This document shows, piece by piece, positions 28,471 through 36,740 of a stretch of DNA of 64,000 bases. Made by a program: the position numbers and the translations under genes. The stretch spans positions 62,001-126,000 of the forward strand of contig NZ_JYIV01000025.1 in NCBI RefSeq assembly GCF_000956405.1, given 5' to 3'. Below the pieces are notes generated by a model. It saw only the letters and a list, made by a program, of their open reading frames with translations, searched no databases and was not told the DNA's origin. The stretch is from Microbacterium oxydans. GTDB taxonomy: Bacteria; Actinomycetota; Actinomycetes; Actinomycetales; Microbacteriaceae. Numbering within the stretch: position 1 is the stretch's first letter; the number at the start of each line of letters is the position of its first letter.

Positions 28471-30272
28471 GGGCGACGCCGCTCGGGCGTGCGGAGAACC
28501 GCTGGTATCGGGTCTTCGACAACCCCAGCCCGCTGCTCAAGCAGGCGCCCACGGTCATCGCGACGGTGATCGCGGCGATCCTGACCTGGTGGGTGCCCGA
28601 CCTTCCGTTGACGCACATTGCCCCTGCGGTGGCGGGGATCGTCGTGGTGCTGGTCGCCACCGTGTTCGCCGCCGTGCTCACGGCGCGCGGGGTCCTCGAG
28701 GGGTGGGGGCTCCTGCTCATCCCCATCGTCGACATCGTGGGCCTCGGACTCTTCCGCACGGGTACCGGGGGAGCGACATCGCTGTTCTCGTCGCTCGTGC
28801 TCCTCCCCGTGGTCTGGCTGGCCGCGGCTCCCGGTATCCGCTGGGTGTTCGTGGTGGGTGGACTCACCTCGATCGCGTTGCTGATGCCGTACCTCACCGA
28901 GCCGCCCGACACCTCGGTCGAATGGCTCAGGGGTGTGGTGGGACCGCTCGTGTTCTCGGCGGTCGCCGCCGTGATCAACCAGCTCGCACGGCAGCAGCGG
29001 ATGCGTGTGGAACAGGCGGAGGAGCTCGTCACGGAACGCACGAGAGCGCTGTCCGAGAACGTGTCCATGATCGTGCAGCTGCGGGAGAAGGAGCACCAGT
29101 ACCGCGAGCTGCTCGACTCCTTCGAGAGCCTGTGGTCGTCGATCACAGCGCAGGCGGTGGTGGCGACGGACGGTTGCGGCACCGTGACGGCCTGGAACCC
29201 GGGAGCGGTCCGCCTCCTCGGACTTCCGGTCGACGAAGCGCTCGACGGCGTGCGCATCGATCGGTTCTTCTCGACCGCCGTGCTCTCGATGCTGGCGGCC
29301 GACACCGCGGAGCACCCTGCGCCGACCGGTGATCTGCCCTCCGACTACGCCGACCTCGACCCTGGCATCAAGGCCCTGTTCGGACAGGCGGACGCCGGCG
29401 TCCCCGTCGATGGGGATATCGAGATCGTGACCGCCGGTGGGACGACGGTTCCCGCACGCGTGACCGTCAGCCCGCGCCAGGACGGCACGGGCGCGCACCA
29501 GGGATACCTGTTCGTCGTCACCGACGAGACCAGGGCCGTCGAGGTCGCGCGGATGAAGGACGAGTTCGTCGGGATGATCTCGCATGAGCTCCGCACGCCG
29601 CTCAGCGCGATCATCGGCTTCCTGGATCTGCTGCAGAACGATCCAGGGCAGCCGCTCACGGAGGATCAGCAGGAGTTCGTCGGCATCATCGAGCGCAACG
29701 CGCAGCGCCTGCTCAATCTCGTCGGCGACCTGCTGTTCACCGCCCAGGTCGAGTCCGGGCGATTCCCCCTCGAGCGCGATGAGGCCGATGCGGCCGCGCT
29801 GGTGCGATCCGCGGTGGCGTCGGCCGGTCCGCATGCGCAGCGCGAAGGGATCGAACTCGTCGCGGAGGTCGGTCCTGCGGCGATGCCCGTCTTCGTCGAC
29901 GCCGGAAGAGTGGGGCAGGCCATCGACAACCTGCTCTCCAACGCCATCAAGTTCACCTCTCGGGGCGGGAAGGTCACCGCGCGGGTGCGCGCGGTCGACG
30001 GCGGTGTGGAGTTCTCGATCGCCGATACCGGGGTCGGGATCCCGGAGGACGAACAGGGGATGCTCTTCACCCGCTTCTTCCGCGCGTCGACCGCGACGCG
30101 CAACGCGGTGCCCGGCGTGGGTCTCGGTCTCACGATCACCCGTGCCATCGTCCTCGCGCACGGGGGGACGATGGACGTGACGAGCAAGGAGGGCGTCGGC
30201 ACGGAGTTCCGCTTCTTCCTGCCTGTCGCTCCGCGCACCGAGGTGCTGACGAGCCTGAGTCGCGCCGAGTGA
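28467..30272 (+). CDS. Membrane histidine kinase with PAS domain
   Basis: A 601-residue sensor kinase. About six helices at 27-180, a coiled linker (190-225, with Gln/Glu-rich repeats), a PAS domain near 225-360 (AVVATDGCGTVTAWNPGAVR), HisKA with ISHELRTPLSAI (phospho-acceptor His373), and HATPase_c with DNLLSNAIKF, DTGVGIP and VGLGLTI. All kinase motifs look intact. It ends the operon and should phosphorylate one or both receivers. The signal may be sensed in the membrane or by PAS. The start ATG overlaps the receiver stop. Confidence 0.94.
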   Translation: MRATPLGRAENRWYRVFDNPSPLLKQAPTVIATVIAAILTWWVPDLPLTHIAPAVAGIVVVLVATVFAAVLTARGVLEGWGLLLIPIVDIVGLGLFRTGTGGATSLFSSLVLLPVVWLAAAPGIRWVFVVGGLTSIALLMPYLTEPPDTSVEWLRGVVGPLVFSAVAAVINQLARQQRMRVEQAEELVTERTRALSENVSMIVQLREKEHQYRELLDSFESLWSSITAQAVVATDGCGTVTAWNPGAVRLLGLPVDEALDGVRIDRFFSTAVLSMLAADTAEHPAPTGDLPSDYADLDPGIKALFGQADAGVPVDGDIEIVTAGGTTVPARVTVSPRQDGTGAHQGYLFVVTDETRAVEVARMKDEFVGMISHELRTPLSAIIGFLDLLQNDPGQPLTEDQQEFVGIIERNAQRLLNLVGDLLFTAQVESGRFPLERDEADAAALVRSAVASAGPHAQREGIELVAEVGPAAMPVFVDAGRVGQAIDNLLSNAIKFTSRGGKVTARVRAVDGGVEFSIADTGVGIPEDEQGMLFTRFFRASTATRNAVPGVGLGLTITRAIVLAHGGTMDVTSKEGVGTEFRFFLPVAPRTEVLTSLSRAE

Positions 30273-30293
30273 AGCCCTCGCCGTGACGGGCGA

Positions 30294-30318
30294 TGGTATC
30301 GTCGAAAGATGGATACCA
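30294..30318. promoter_or_regulatory. Palindromic operator across the antitoxin start
   Basis: TGGTATC, 11 bases, GATACCA: a perfect 7-bp inverted repeat covering both the -10 box (TATCGT, 30297-30302) and the ATG at 30309. The position suits autoregulation by the AbrB-type antitoxin or its toxin complex. Confidence 0.75.
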
Positions 30319-30557
30319 CATTCGTTGCACCGATGGGTGATCGCGGTCGTCTCGTGGTCCCTGCCGAACTCCGCGCCCGCCAGCATTGGGACCAGGGCGT
30401 GCCGCTGCTCATGATCGAGACATCAGGAGGCGTGATCCTCGTCACCAGGGAGCAGGCCAAGGCGCTCGTCAGGTCGCAGCTGGAGGGAAAGCGCGCTCTC
30501 GAGTCGCTGCTGGCAGAGCGTCGGAGGTCCGCGGACTCCGAGGACGCAGCGGCGTGA
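30309..30557 (+). CDS. AbrB/MazE-type antitoxin (VapB-like)
   Basis: An 82-residue protein with an N-terminal swapped-hairpin DNA-binding domain (TFVAPMGDRGRLVVPAELRA, 4-23) and a charged helical C terminus that would wrap the toxin. TATCGT with a six-base gap to the ATG suggests a leaderless message, and a palindrome spans the start. Its stop overlaps the toxin start (TGATG). Confidence 0.88.
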   Translation: MDTTFVAPMGDRGRLVVPAELRARQHWDQGVPLLMIETSGGVILVTREQAKALVRSQLEGKRALESLLAERRRSADSEDAAA

Positions 30558-30919
30558 TGGTGGTCGACGCGTCAGCTCTCCTCGCGTTCCTGCAGGGCGG
30601 GCCTGGCGCGGATCGGGTCGAGGAGATCCTCGATGACTCCGTGATCGGAGCCGCGAACTGGTCGGAGGTCGCGCAGAAGGTGCGCGCGTCCGGCGCGGAC
30701 TGGGGTATCGCCTCCGGCCTGTTGCTCAGTTACCGGTTGAAGGTGGAACCGGTGTCCCAGCGCGACGCTGAAGCCGCCGCGGAATCGTGGAAGCGCGGAA
30801 GCGGGCTGTCGCTGGGGGACCGCCTGTGTCTCGCACTTGCGCGACGGCTCGATCTTCCTGTTCTCACGGCGGACCGGGTGTGGGGAGAGTCCGAGCGCAT
30901 CGAGCAGCTGCGGCGCTGA
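30557..30919 (+). CDS. PIN-domain toxin (VapC-like)
   Basis: A 120-residue PIN-domain ribonuclease with the four acidic residues D4 (VVDAS), E37, D88 (SLGDR) and D106 (LTADRVW) in place, so it is probably active. VapC toxins cut tRNA or rRNA. Coupled to the antitoxin by a TGATG overlap. The gene order antitoxin-toxin is canonical. Confidence 0.9.
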   Translation: MVVDASALLAFLQGGPGADRVEEILDDSVIGAANWSEVAQKVRASGADWGIASGLLLSYRLKVEPVSQRDAEAAAESWKRGSGLSLGDRLCLALARRLDLPVLTADRVWGESERIEQLRR

Positions 30920-31025
30920 CGCGACATGTCGGCGACATGCCGGCGCCGTGACGCCGCGTTTCGCGGTATGAAGCCCGATGACGGGTGGCGGGCGCTGGGA
31001 ACGGGACGATCGCTACCGTCGGGTC

Positions 31026-31577
31026 ATGACTCTTCTCCAGGACCAGCTCGCCGGTGTCGCGGACGTCACCCCGGCTGAGCGCGCGCAGCGACTCGCCGAC
31101 GCAGGATCGGCGTGGAACGAGCGGATCGCCGTGGATGACGCGAACGCCCGGTTGACGTACCGCGTGAGCGGACGCGGGATCGGGTCGGTCGCCACCGAGA
31201 TCCGTGCGGGCAAGCACCGCTTCCTCGTCGATGAGCCTGGCGCGCTCGCCGGCGACGACGTCGCCGCCAGCCCGGTCGAGTACGCCCTGGGTGCGCTCGT
31301 CTCGTGCCAGGTGGTCGTCTACCGGCTCTACGCCCAGGCCCTCGGCCTCACGATCGACGCGATCGAGATCACGGCCGAGGGTGACCTGGACGTGCGCAAG
31401 CTCTTCGGCATCGACGAGTCGGGGCGCGCGGGATTCCACGATGTGCGCGTGGCTGTCGACATCACCGGTCCGAACAGCGTCGAGGAGTATGAGAACCTGC
31501 GCGCCGTCGTCGATGCGCATTGCCCCGTGCTCGACCTCTTCGCGGCTCCCGTGCCGACGTCGAGCGCTCTCGTCTGA
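31026..31577 (+). CDS. OsmC family protein
   Basis: A 183-residue OsmC/Ohr-fold protein. The two redox cysteines are C94 (LVSCQ) and C166 (AHCPV), as in peroxidases of the family that reduce organic hydroperoxides. The ATG at 31026 is preceded by TACCGT (31014-31019) and six bases, arguing for a leaderless start there rather than at an ATG 16 codons upstream. Confidence 0.9.
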   Translation: MTLLQDQLAGVADVTPAERAQRLADAGSAWNERIAVDDANARLTYRVSGRGIGSVATEIRAGKHRFLVDEPGALAGDDVAASPVEYALGALVSCQVVVYRLYAQALGLTIDAIEITAEGDLDVRKLFGIDESGRAGFHDVRVAVDITGPNSVEEYENLRAVVDAHCPVLDLFAAPVPTSSALV

Positions 31578-31678
31578 GCGGGTCCCGCGCTCGCGTCTGC
31601 CTCGGTGCGGTCCGCGACCGCTGCTGCTGATATCCTGGTCGGCTCGGCATGTGCGGGGCGGAAGGACGGCCACGCACC

Positions 31679-33367
31679 GTGGGCTTCATCGATGTATCCA
31701 GCGTCTCCCTGACGCTTCCAGACGGCAGACCGCTTCTCGACGAGGCGAGCTTCCGGGTCGGCGCCGGCTCGACGAGCGCTCTGATCGGCCCGAACGGCGC
31801 GGGCAAGACGACGATGCTGCGCATCATCCGCGGCGATCAGACGGCTGATGACGGTGTCGTGACGATCGACGGCGGGCTCGGAGTCATGGACCAGTTCGTC
31901 GGTCACGGCGAAGCGGGTGAGACCGTGCACCAGCTGCTCGTCCGTGTCGCTCCCGCCCGTATCAGGGTCGCCGCGGAGGCGCTCGAGACCGCGGAGAACG
32001 CACTGATCGAGCATGACGAGCACGACACGCAGATGGCCTATGCATCGGCGATCGCCGAGTACGCGGATGCCGGCGGATACGAGCACGAGACGATCTGGGA
32101 TCAGTGCACGGTCGCCGCGCTCGGAGTCCCCTTCGAGCGCGCCAAATACCGGGAGCTCACCACGCTCTCCGGCGGTGAGCAGAAGCGGCTCGCGCTCGAG
32201 GCTCTGTTGCGCGGTCCCGATGAGGTGCTGCTCCTCGACGAGCCGGACAACTACCTCGACGTGCCGACGAAGCGCTGGCTGGAGGAGCAGCTGCGCCAGA
32301 CGCCCAAGACCGTGCTGCTGGTCTCGCACGACCGTGAGCTGCTCGCGCGGGCTGCTGACCGGCTCATCACGCTCGAACCGGGTGGTGCCGGGGCCACGGC
32401 CTGGGTGCACGGCGGAGGCTTCGGCACCTACCATCAGGCTCGCGCCGACCGGATGGACCGGCTCGACGAACTGCGCAGGCGCTGGGACGAGCAGCATGAG
32501 AAGCTGCGCATCCTGGTGGCCAACCTCAAGGTCAAGGCGTCGGCCAACGACGGCTTCGCCTCGCGATACCAGGCGGCGCAGACCCGCCTGCGCAAGTTCG
32601 AGGAGGCGGGTCCTCCGGAAGAGCGTCCGCCTGCTCAGGACTTCGACATGCGACTGCGCGGCGCGCGCACGGGCAAGCGGGCGGTGGTCGCGCAGCGCCT
32701 GGAGCTGACGGGGCTCATGCGGCCCTTCGACGCGGAGGTCTGGTACGGCGACCGCGTGGCCGTGCTCGGGTCGAACGGGTCGGGCAAGTCGCACTTCCTG
32801 CGTCTGCTCGCTCGCGGCGGGTCCGACCCCGACGCCACGCTCGGCCACGTCACGTCGACGGGCGAGCAGCTCAGCGCTGTCGAGCACACCGGCACGGCCG
32901 CACTCGGCGCGCGGGTGGTGCCCGGTCTGTTCGCGCAGACGCACGCGCACCCGGAGTTCGTCGGCCGCACGCTGCTGGAGATCCTGCACCGCGGTGATGA
33001 TCGCCGAGCGGGTATGCCGCGCGATGCCGCGAGTTCGGCACTCGACCGCTACGGTCTCGTGCGCCAGGCGCAGCAGACGTTCGACTCGCTGTCGGGAGGA
33101 CAGCAGGCGCGGTTCCAGGTGCTGCTTCTCGAGCTTTCCGGGGCGACGCTGCTGCTGCTCGACGAGCCGACCGACAACCTCGACCTGGAATCCGCGGAGG
33201 CGCTGGAGCAGGCACTCGCCCGCTTCGAGGGGACGGTCCTCGCGGTCACGCACGATCGCTGGTTCGCCCGTTCGTTCGATCGGTTCCTGGTGTTCGGGTC
33301 GGACGGCGAGGTCTACGAGTCGGCGGAGCCGGTGTGGGACGAGAAGCGGGTGGCACGTTCGCGCTGA
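31679..33367 (+). CDS. ABC-F family ATPase
   Basis: A 562-residue soluble protein with two ABC domains (Walker A GPNGAGKTT near 40 and GSNGSGKSH near 370; signatures LSGGEQKR and LSGGQQAR) and the charged linker between them, with no membrane part. ABC-F proteins act on the ribosome in translation or antibiotic protection. A GTG at 31679 (GFIDVSSVSLTLPDGRPLLD) with GGAAGGA upstream is preferred; an ATG ten codons earlier is possible. A -10 TATCCT lies at 31631-31636. Confidence 0.92.
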   Translation: MGFIDVSSVSLTLPDGRPLLDEASFRVGAGSTSALIGPNGAGKTTMLRIIRGDQTADDGVVTIDGGLGVMDQFVGHGEAGETVHQLLVRVAPARIRVAAEALETAENALIEHDEHDTQMAYASAIAEYADAGGYEHETIWDQCTVAALGVPFERAKYRELTTLSGGEQKRLALEALLRGPDEVLLLDEPDNYLDVPTKRWLEEQLRQTPKTVLLVSHDRELLARAADRLITLEPGGAGATAWVHGGGFGTYHQARADRMDRLDELRRRWDEQHEKLRILVANLKVKASANDGFASRYQAAQTRLRKFEEAGPPEERPPAQDFDMRLRGARTGKRAVVAQRLELTGLMRPFDAEVWYGDRVAVLGSNGSGKSHFLRLLARGGSDPDATLGHVTSTGEQLSAVEHTGTAALGARVVPGLFAQTHAHPEFVGRTLLEILHRGDDRRAGMPRDAASSALDRYGLVRQAQQTFDSLSGGQQARFQVLLLELSGATLLLLDEPTDNLDLESAEALEQALARFEGTVLAVTHDRWFARSFDRFLVFGSDGEVYESAEPVWDEKRVARSR

Positions 33368-33406
33368 CGTTCGTTCGGGGGCAGGGCGGCCGCGGTCCCG
33401 TGCCGC

Positions 33407-34492
33407 TCAGGGCAGCCGGAAGGGTGTGGCAGCGCGCGCGGAGGGGTCGATCGCGAGGTCGGCGAGGACCCCGCCGACGCCGGGTGCGAACTTGAAACCG
33501 TGTCCGGAGAACCCGGCGCCCACCACGATGCGGCCGCGGCGATCGAGCACGAAGGCGCCGTCGTCGGTCGAGGTGTACGTGCAGCTGATCGCCTCGGCCG
33601 ACGCCGGGTCGAGGCCGGGCATCCACTCCCGCACGTAGTCCGAGAGAGCGCGCTGACGCGTCGGCAGGTGTGGGCGGCCATCCGGGTCGACCTCGTCGCC
33701 GACGCGGTGGAACCCGACCTTCACGCCCTCCCCGGGGGTGGGCATGCCGTACACGGTCGCGGGGTAGGTCCCCGGCTGCACGTAGTGGTTGAACGATGGC
33801 CACGGTGCGTCCGCGAGCGGCCGGAAGTGCGCCGGCGTCTCCTCGGTCACGGTGAGGCGCGGCAGGTCGACCTGCGGGAGGAGGGTGCGCGTCCAGGCGC
33901 CCACCGTGACCACGACGGTCTCGGCACGGAGGCGACCGCCGTCGGCGATGTCGACCGTGACCCCGGCCGAGTCCTCGTCGATGCGGACGGCCGGGGTGCT
34001 CCAGCGCACTTCTCCGCCGCCGCCGACGATCCGCCGCTCCAGCTCCCGCAGCGTCTCGGCGGCGCGCACGACCCCGGCGTCGGACGACCACAGCACGTCG
34101 CCGCCGAAGTGCATCCCCGGCCACCGGGCACCCGCCTCGGCCTGCGAGAGGACGGCACTCGGGATGCCACGGGTGTCGAGACCCGACTGCACCGCGGCGA
34201 TGTCGAGGTCACCGTGGGTGACGAGCCCGTGCAGACGGAGGAGAGGCTCGCCGCCGACTGACCCGAGGGCATCCCACCCTTGCCGGGCGCGCACGAGCAG
34301 GTCGAGGTAGTGCTCCTCGTCATAGGCATTGTTGAAGTTGCGGGTCGCGCCGTGCGACGCACCCTCGCGATGGCCGCGGGCGAATCTCTCCAGGACCACG
34401 GGTGCGAGCCCTCGCCGCACGAGCGCCCAGGCCGTGGCCAGTCCCATGACGCCACCGCCCACCACGATGACGTCGGTGTGCTCGATGCTCAT
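33407..34492 (-). CDS. FAD-dependent oxidoreductase (sarcosine oxidase/MTOX-like)
   Basis: A 361-residue DAO-family flavoenzyme with dinucleotide motif VVGGGVMGLATAWAL (8-22) and C-terminal GFSGHGFKFAPGVG. C304 in ISCTYTSTDD lies where monomeric sarcosine oxidase binds FAD covalently (inference from family knowledge). Likely oxidises an N-methyl amino acid or related amine, giving H2O2. GGAGGG precedes the ATG. It is divergent from guaB3 and convergent with the ABC-F gene. Confidence 0.87.
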   Translation of the reverse strand: MSIEHTDVIVVGGGVMGLATAWALVRRGLAPVVLERFARGHREGASHGATRNFNNAYDEEHYLDLLVRARQGWDALGSVGGEPLLRLHGLVTHGDLDIAAVQSGLDTRGIPSAVLSQAEAGARWPGMHFGGDVLWSSDAGVVRAAETLRELERRIVGGGGEVRWSTPAVRIDEDSAGVTVDIADGGRLRAETVVVTVGAWTRTLLPQVDLPRLTVTEETPAHFRPLADAPWPSFNHYVQPGTYPATVYGMPTPGEGVKVGFHRVGDEVDPDGRPHLPTRQRALSDYVREWMPGLDPASAEAISCTYTSTDDGAFVLDRRGRIVVGAGFSGHGFKFAPGVGGVLADLAIDPSARAATPFRLP

Positions 34493-34560
34493 GCTGCCCT
34501 CCGGTCCTCGGCTCCAGTCTCCCAGCACGGGCGGCTCCGGCTGCCGGGTAGGCTGGAGGG

Positions 34561-35682
34561 GTGACCATGGAGATCGAGCTCGGCCGAGGAAAGCGCGCAC
34601 GTCGCGCGTACACGTTCGATGACATCGCGGTGGTGCCTTCGCGGCGCACGCGCAACCCGGAGGACGTGTCGACCGCCTGGACGATCGACGCCTTCGGGTT
34701 CGAGATCCCGGTGCTGGGTGCGCCGATGGACTCGGTGGTGAGTCCGCAGACGGCGATCATGCTCGGTCAGCTCGGCGGTCTGGGAGTGCTCGATCTCGAG
34801 GGCCTCTGGACCCGCTACGAGAACCCCGAGCCGCTGCTGGCGGAGATCGCGGACCTCGACGAGACCAAGGCCACGGTCCGCATGCAGGAGCTCTACTCGG
34901 AGCCGATCAAGCCCGAGCTCATCACCCGCCGTCTGGCCGAGGTCCGTGAGGCAGGCGTCACCGTCGCCGGCTCCCTCACGCCGCAGCGCACGCAGGAGTT
35001 CTACGACACCGTCGCCGCCGCCGGCGTCGACCTGTTCGTCATCCGCGGGACCACTGTCTCGGCCGAGCACGTGTCGAGCGTCGCCGAGCCGCTGAACCTC
35101 AAGAAGTTCATCTACGACCTCGATGTGCCGGTCATCGTCGGCGGGGCCGCGACCTACACCGCAGCGCTCCACCTGATGCGCACCGGCGCGGCGGGCGTGC
35201 TCGTCGGCTTCGGCGGGGGAGCAGCATCGACGACGCGGGCCACCCTCGGCATCCACGCCCCGATGGCGACAGCGGTCTCCGACGTCGCCGCCGCGCGCCG
35301 CGACTACCTCGACGAGTCCGGTGGGCGCTACGTGCACGTGATCGCCGACGGCGGTGTCGGCACGTCCGGTGACATCGTCAAGGCGCTCGCGATGGGCGCT
35401 GACGCCGTCATGCTCGGCGTCGCGCTCGCTCGTGCGACCGACGCGCCAGGACGCGGGTTCCACTGGGGTCCGGAAGCGCACCACCCGAAGCTCCCTCGCG
35501 GGCACCGCGTCGAGGTGGGCGGCATCGGCACGCTCGAGGAGATCCTGTACGGTCCGGCGCCCGTCGCCGATGGCACCGCGAACCTCATCGGCGCGCTGCG
35601 CAAGTCCATGGCCACCACCGGATACTCCGACCTCAAGGAGTTCCAGCGGGTCGAGGTCGTGCTCGCGCCCTACGAGGCCTGA
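34561..35682 (+). CDS. guaB3: GuaB3 family IMP dehydrogenase-related protein
   Basis: A 373-residue TIM-barrel protein of the actinobacterial GuaB3 family (MEIELGRGKRARRAYTFDDI start). It lacks the CBS pair of true IMP dehydrogenase. The catalytic loop is GGGAASTTR, with Ser223 where GuaB has the catalytic Cys (compare GPGSICTTR), so ordinary IMP oxidation by covalent catalysis is not expected. The role is unsettled. GTG at 34561 after TAGGCT (34549-34554) and six bases suggests a leaderless start; an ATG at 34567 with a GGAGGG site is the alternative. Confidence 0.92.
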   Translation: MTMEIELGRGKRARRAYTFDDIAVVPSRRTRNPEDVSTAWTIDAFGFEIPVLGAPMDSVVSPQTAIMLGQLGGLGVLDLEGLWTRYENPEPLLAEIADLDETKATVRMQELYSEPIKPELITRRLAEVREAGVTVAGSLTPQRTQEFYDTVAAAGVDLFVIRGTTVSAEHVSSVAEPLNLKKFIYDLDVPVIVGGAATYTAALHLMRTGAAGVLVGFGGGAASTTRATLGIHAPMATAVSDVAAARRDYLDESGGRYVHVIADGGVGTSGDIVKALAMGADAVMLGVALARATDAPGRGFHWGPEAHHPKLPRGHRVEVGGIGTLEEILYGPAPVADGTANLIGALRKSMATTGYSDLKEFQRVEVVLAPYEA

Positions 35683-35699
35683 GGGTCCTGCTCGACACC

Positions 35700-36503
35700 G
35701 TGACCACTCCTGCGCTCTTCCCCCCGACTCTCCGCGAGGTCATGCTCCGGGGACGCTGGATCGGGATGCTCCTGCTCTGCCTCCTGGTGGCCGGTGTCTT
35801 CGCATGGCTCGGGCAGTGGCAGCTCGAGCGCGCGATCGACACCGATCCGCCGGCGCCGGGGGCGACCGAGCAGGTGCAGCAGCTCAGCGACGTCCTCCAG
35901 CCGGGGGAGTACCTGCCGGAGCCGCTCGTGGGCCAGCGCGTCGAGACCACAGGCGCCTGGGTTCCCGGGGACTTCATCGTGGTGGCGAGCCGCTTCAACG
36001 ATGACGTCGAGGGGTACTGGGTCACGGGTCAGCTGCGGGTCGCCGATCGGACCTCGATCGCCGTCGCGGTCGGCTGGGCACCGGACCTCGCGTCCGCGGA
36101 TGCGGCTGTCGAAGAGCTCGAGGCTGCGGCGGACGGATCCGAGGTCGAGATCGCGGGACGCATCATCTCGGACGAGGGCCCCCGCGTACCGCCGCATGCG
36201 GAGCCGGAGCGGCTGGACCGCATGTCGCCTGCTGCTCTCCTCAGCCGCTGGCACGACGTGGACGAGCTCGACGTCTACCGCCCCTACCTCGCGGCGACGA
36301 CGGCGAGTGCCGGATTGGTCGACATCTCGTCGCCCGCGCCCGATGAGATCTCGCCCGTCAACTGGCTGAACGTGTTCTACGCCGTCGAGTGGGCGATCTT
36401 CGCCGGTTTCGCCTTCTACCTCTGGTACCGGCTGGCGAAGGACGCCTGGGAGCGCGAGGTCGAGGAGTTCGAGGACGAATCCGGAGCCGGCTCGGTCGTC
36501 TGA
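35700..36503 (+). CDS. SURF1 family cytochrome oxidase assembly protein
   Basis: A 267-residue protein with two transmembrane helices (about 21-40 and 222-243) and a large outer domain, the SURF1 layout. The motif WLGQWQLERA after helix 1 is typical. SURF1 aids assembly of haem-copper oxidase. Starts at a GTG 17 bases after guaB3. The C-terminal tail is acidic. Confidence 0.9.
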   Translation: MTTPALFPPTLREVMLRGRWIGMLLLCLLVAGVFAWLGQWQLERAIDTDPPAPGATEQVQQLSDVLQPGEYLPEPLVGQRVETTGAWVPGDFIVVASRFNDDVEGYWVTGQLRVADRTSIAVAVGWAPDLASADAAVEELEAAADGSEVEIAGRIISDEGPRVPPHAEPERLDRMSPAALLSRWHDVDELDVYRPYLAATTASAGLVDISSPAPDEISPVNWLNVFYAVEWAIFAGFAFYLWYRLAKDAWEREVEEFEDESGAGSVV

Positions 36504-36625
36504 TCGGCCGCGCATCCGCGCGCTCGCAGATGCGCAGATGTGTGTCCGAGTGCCTCGGTAGCGACCTTCGTCAGGGGTCCCTCCGGCCATCCGGTGAGCG
36601 CTCGATGACGAAACGGAAAACTCCG

Positions 36626-36654
36626 TTGAGGATGTCAGGACCGCTCCGTATGCT
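36626..36654 (+). promoter_or_regulatory. Promoter of the nuclease/nucleotidase gene
   Basis: TTGAGG (36626-36631), 17 bases, TATGCT (36649-36654). The predicted start, near 36661, coincides with ATGTGA, a start codon followed directly by a stop, leaving a leader of about 80 bases to the real ATG at 36741. Confidence 0.75.
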
Positions 36655-36740
36655 CGCACCATGTGAGCACGCTGGGAGTTTCCCCTGTGTGCCGTGACAG
36701 CCCTGAGAAGTGTCGAAACCCGACCGAGGAGACAGCACCG

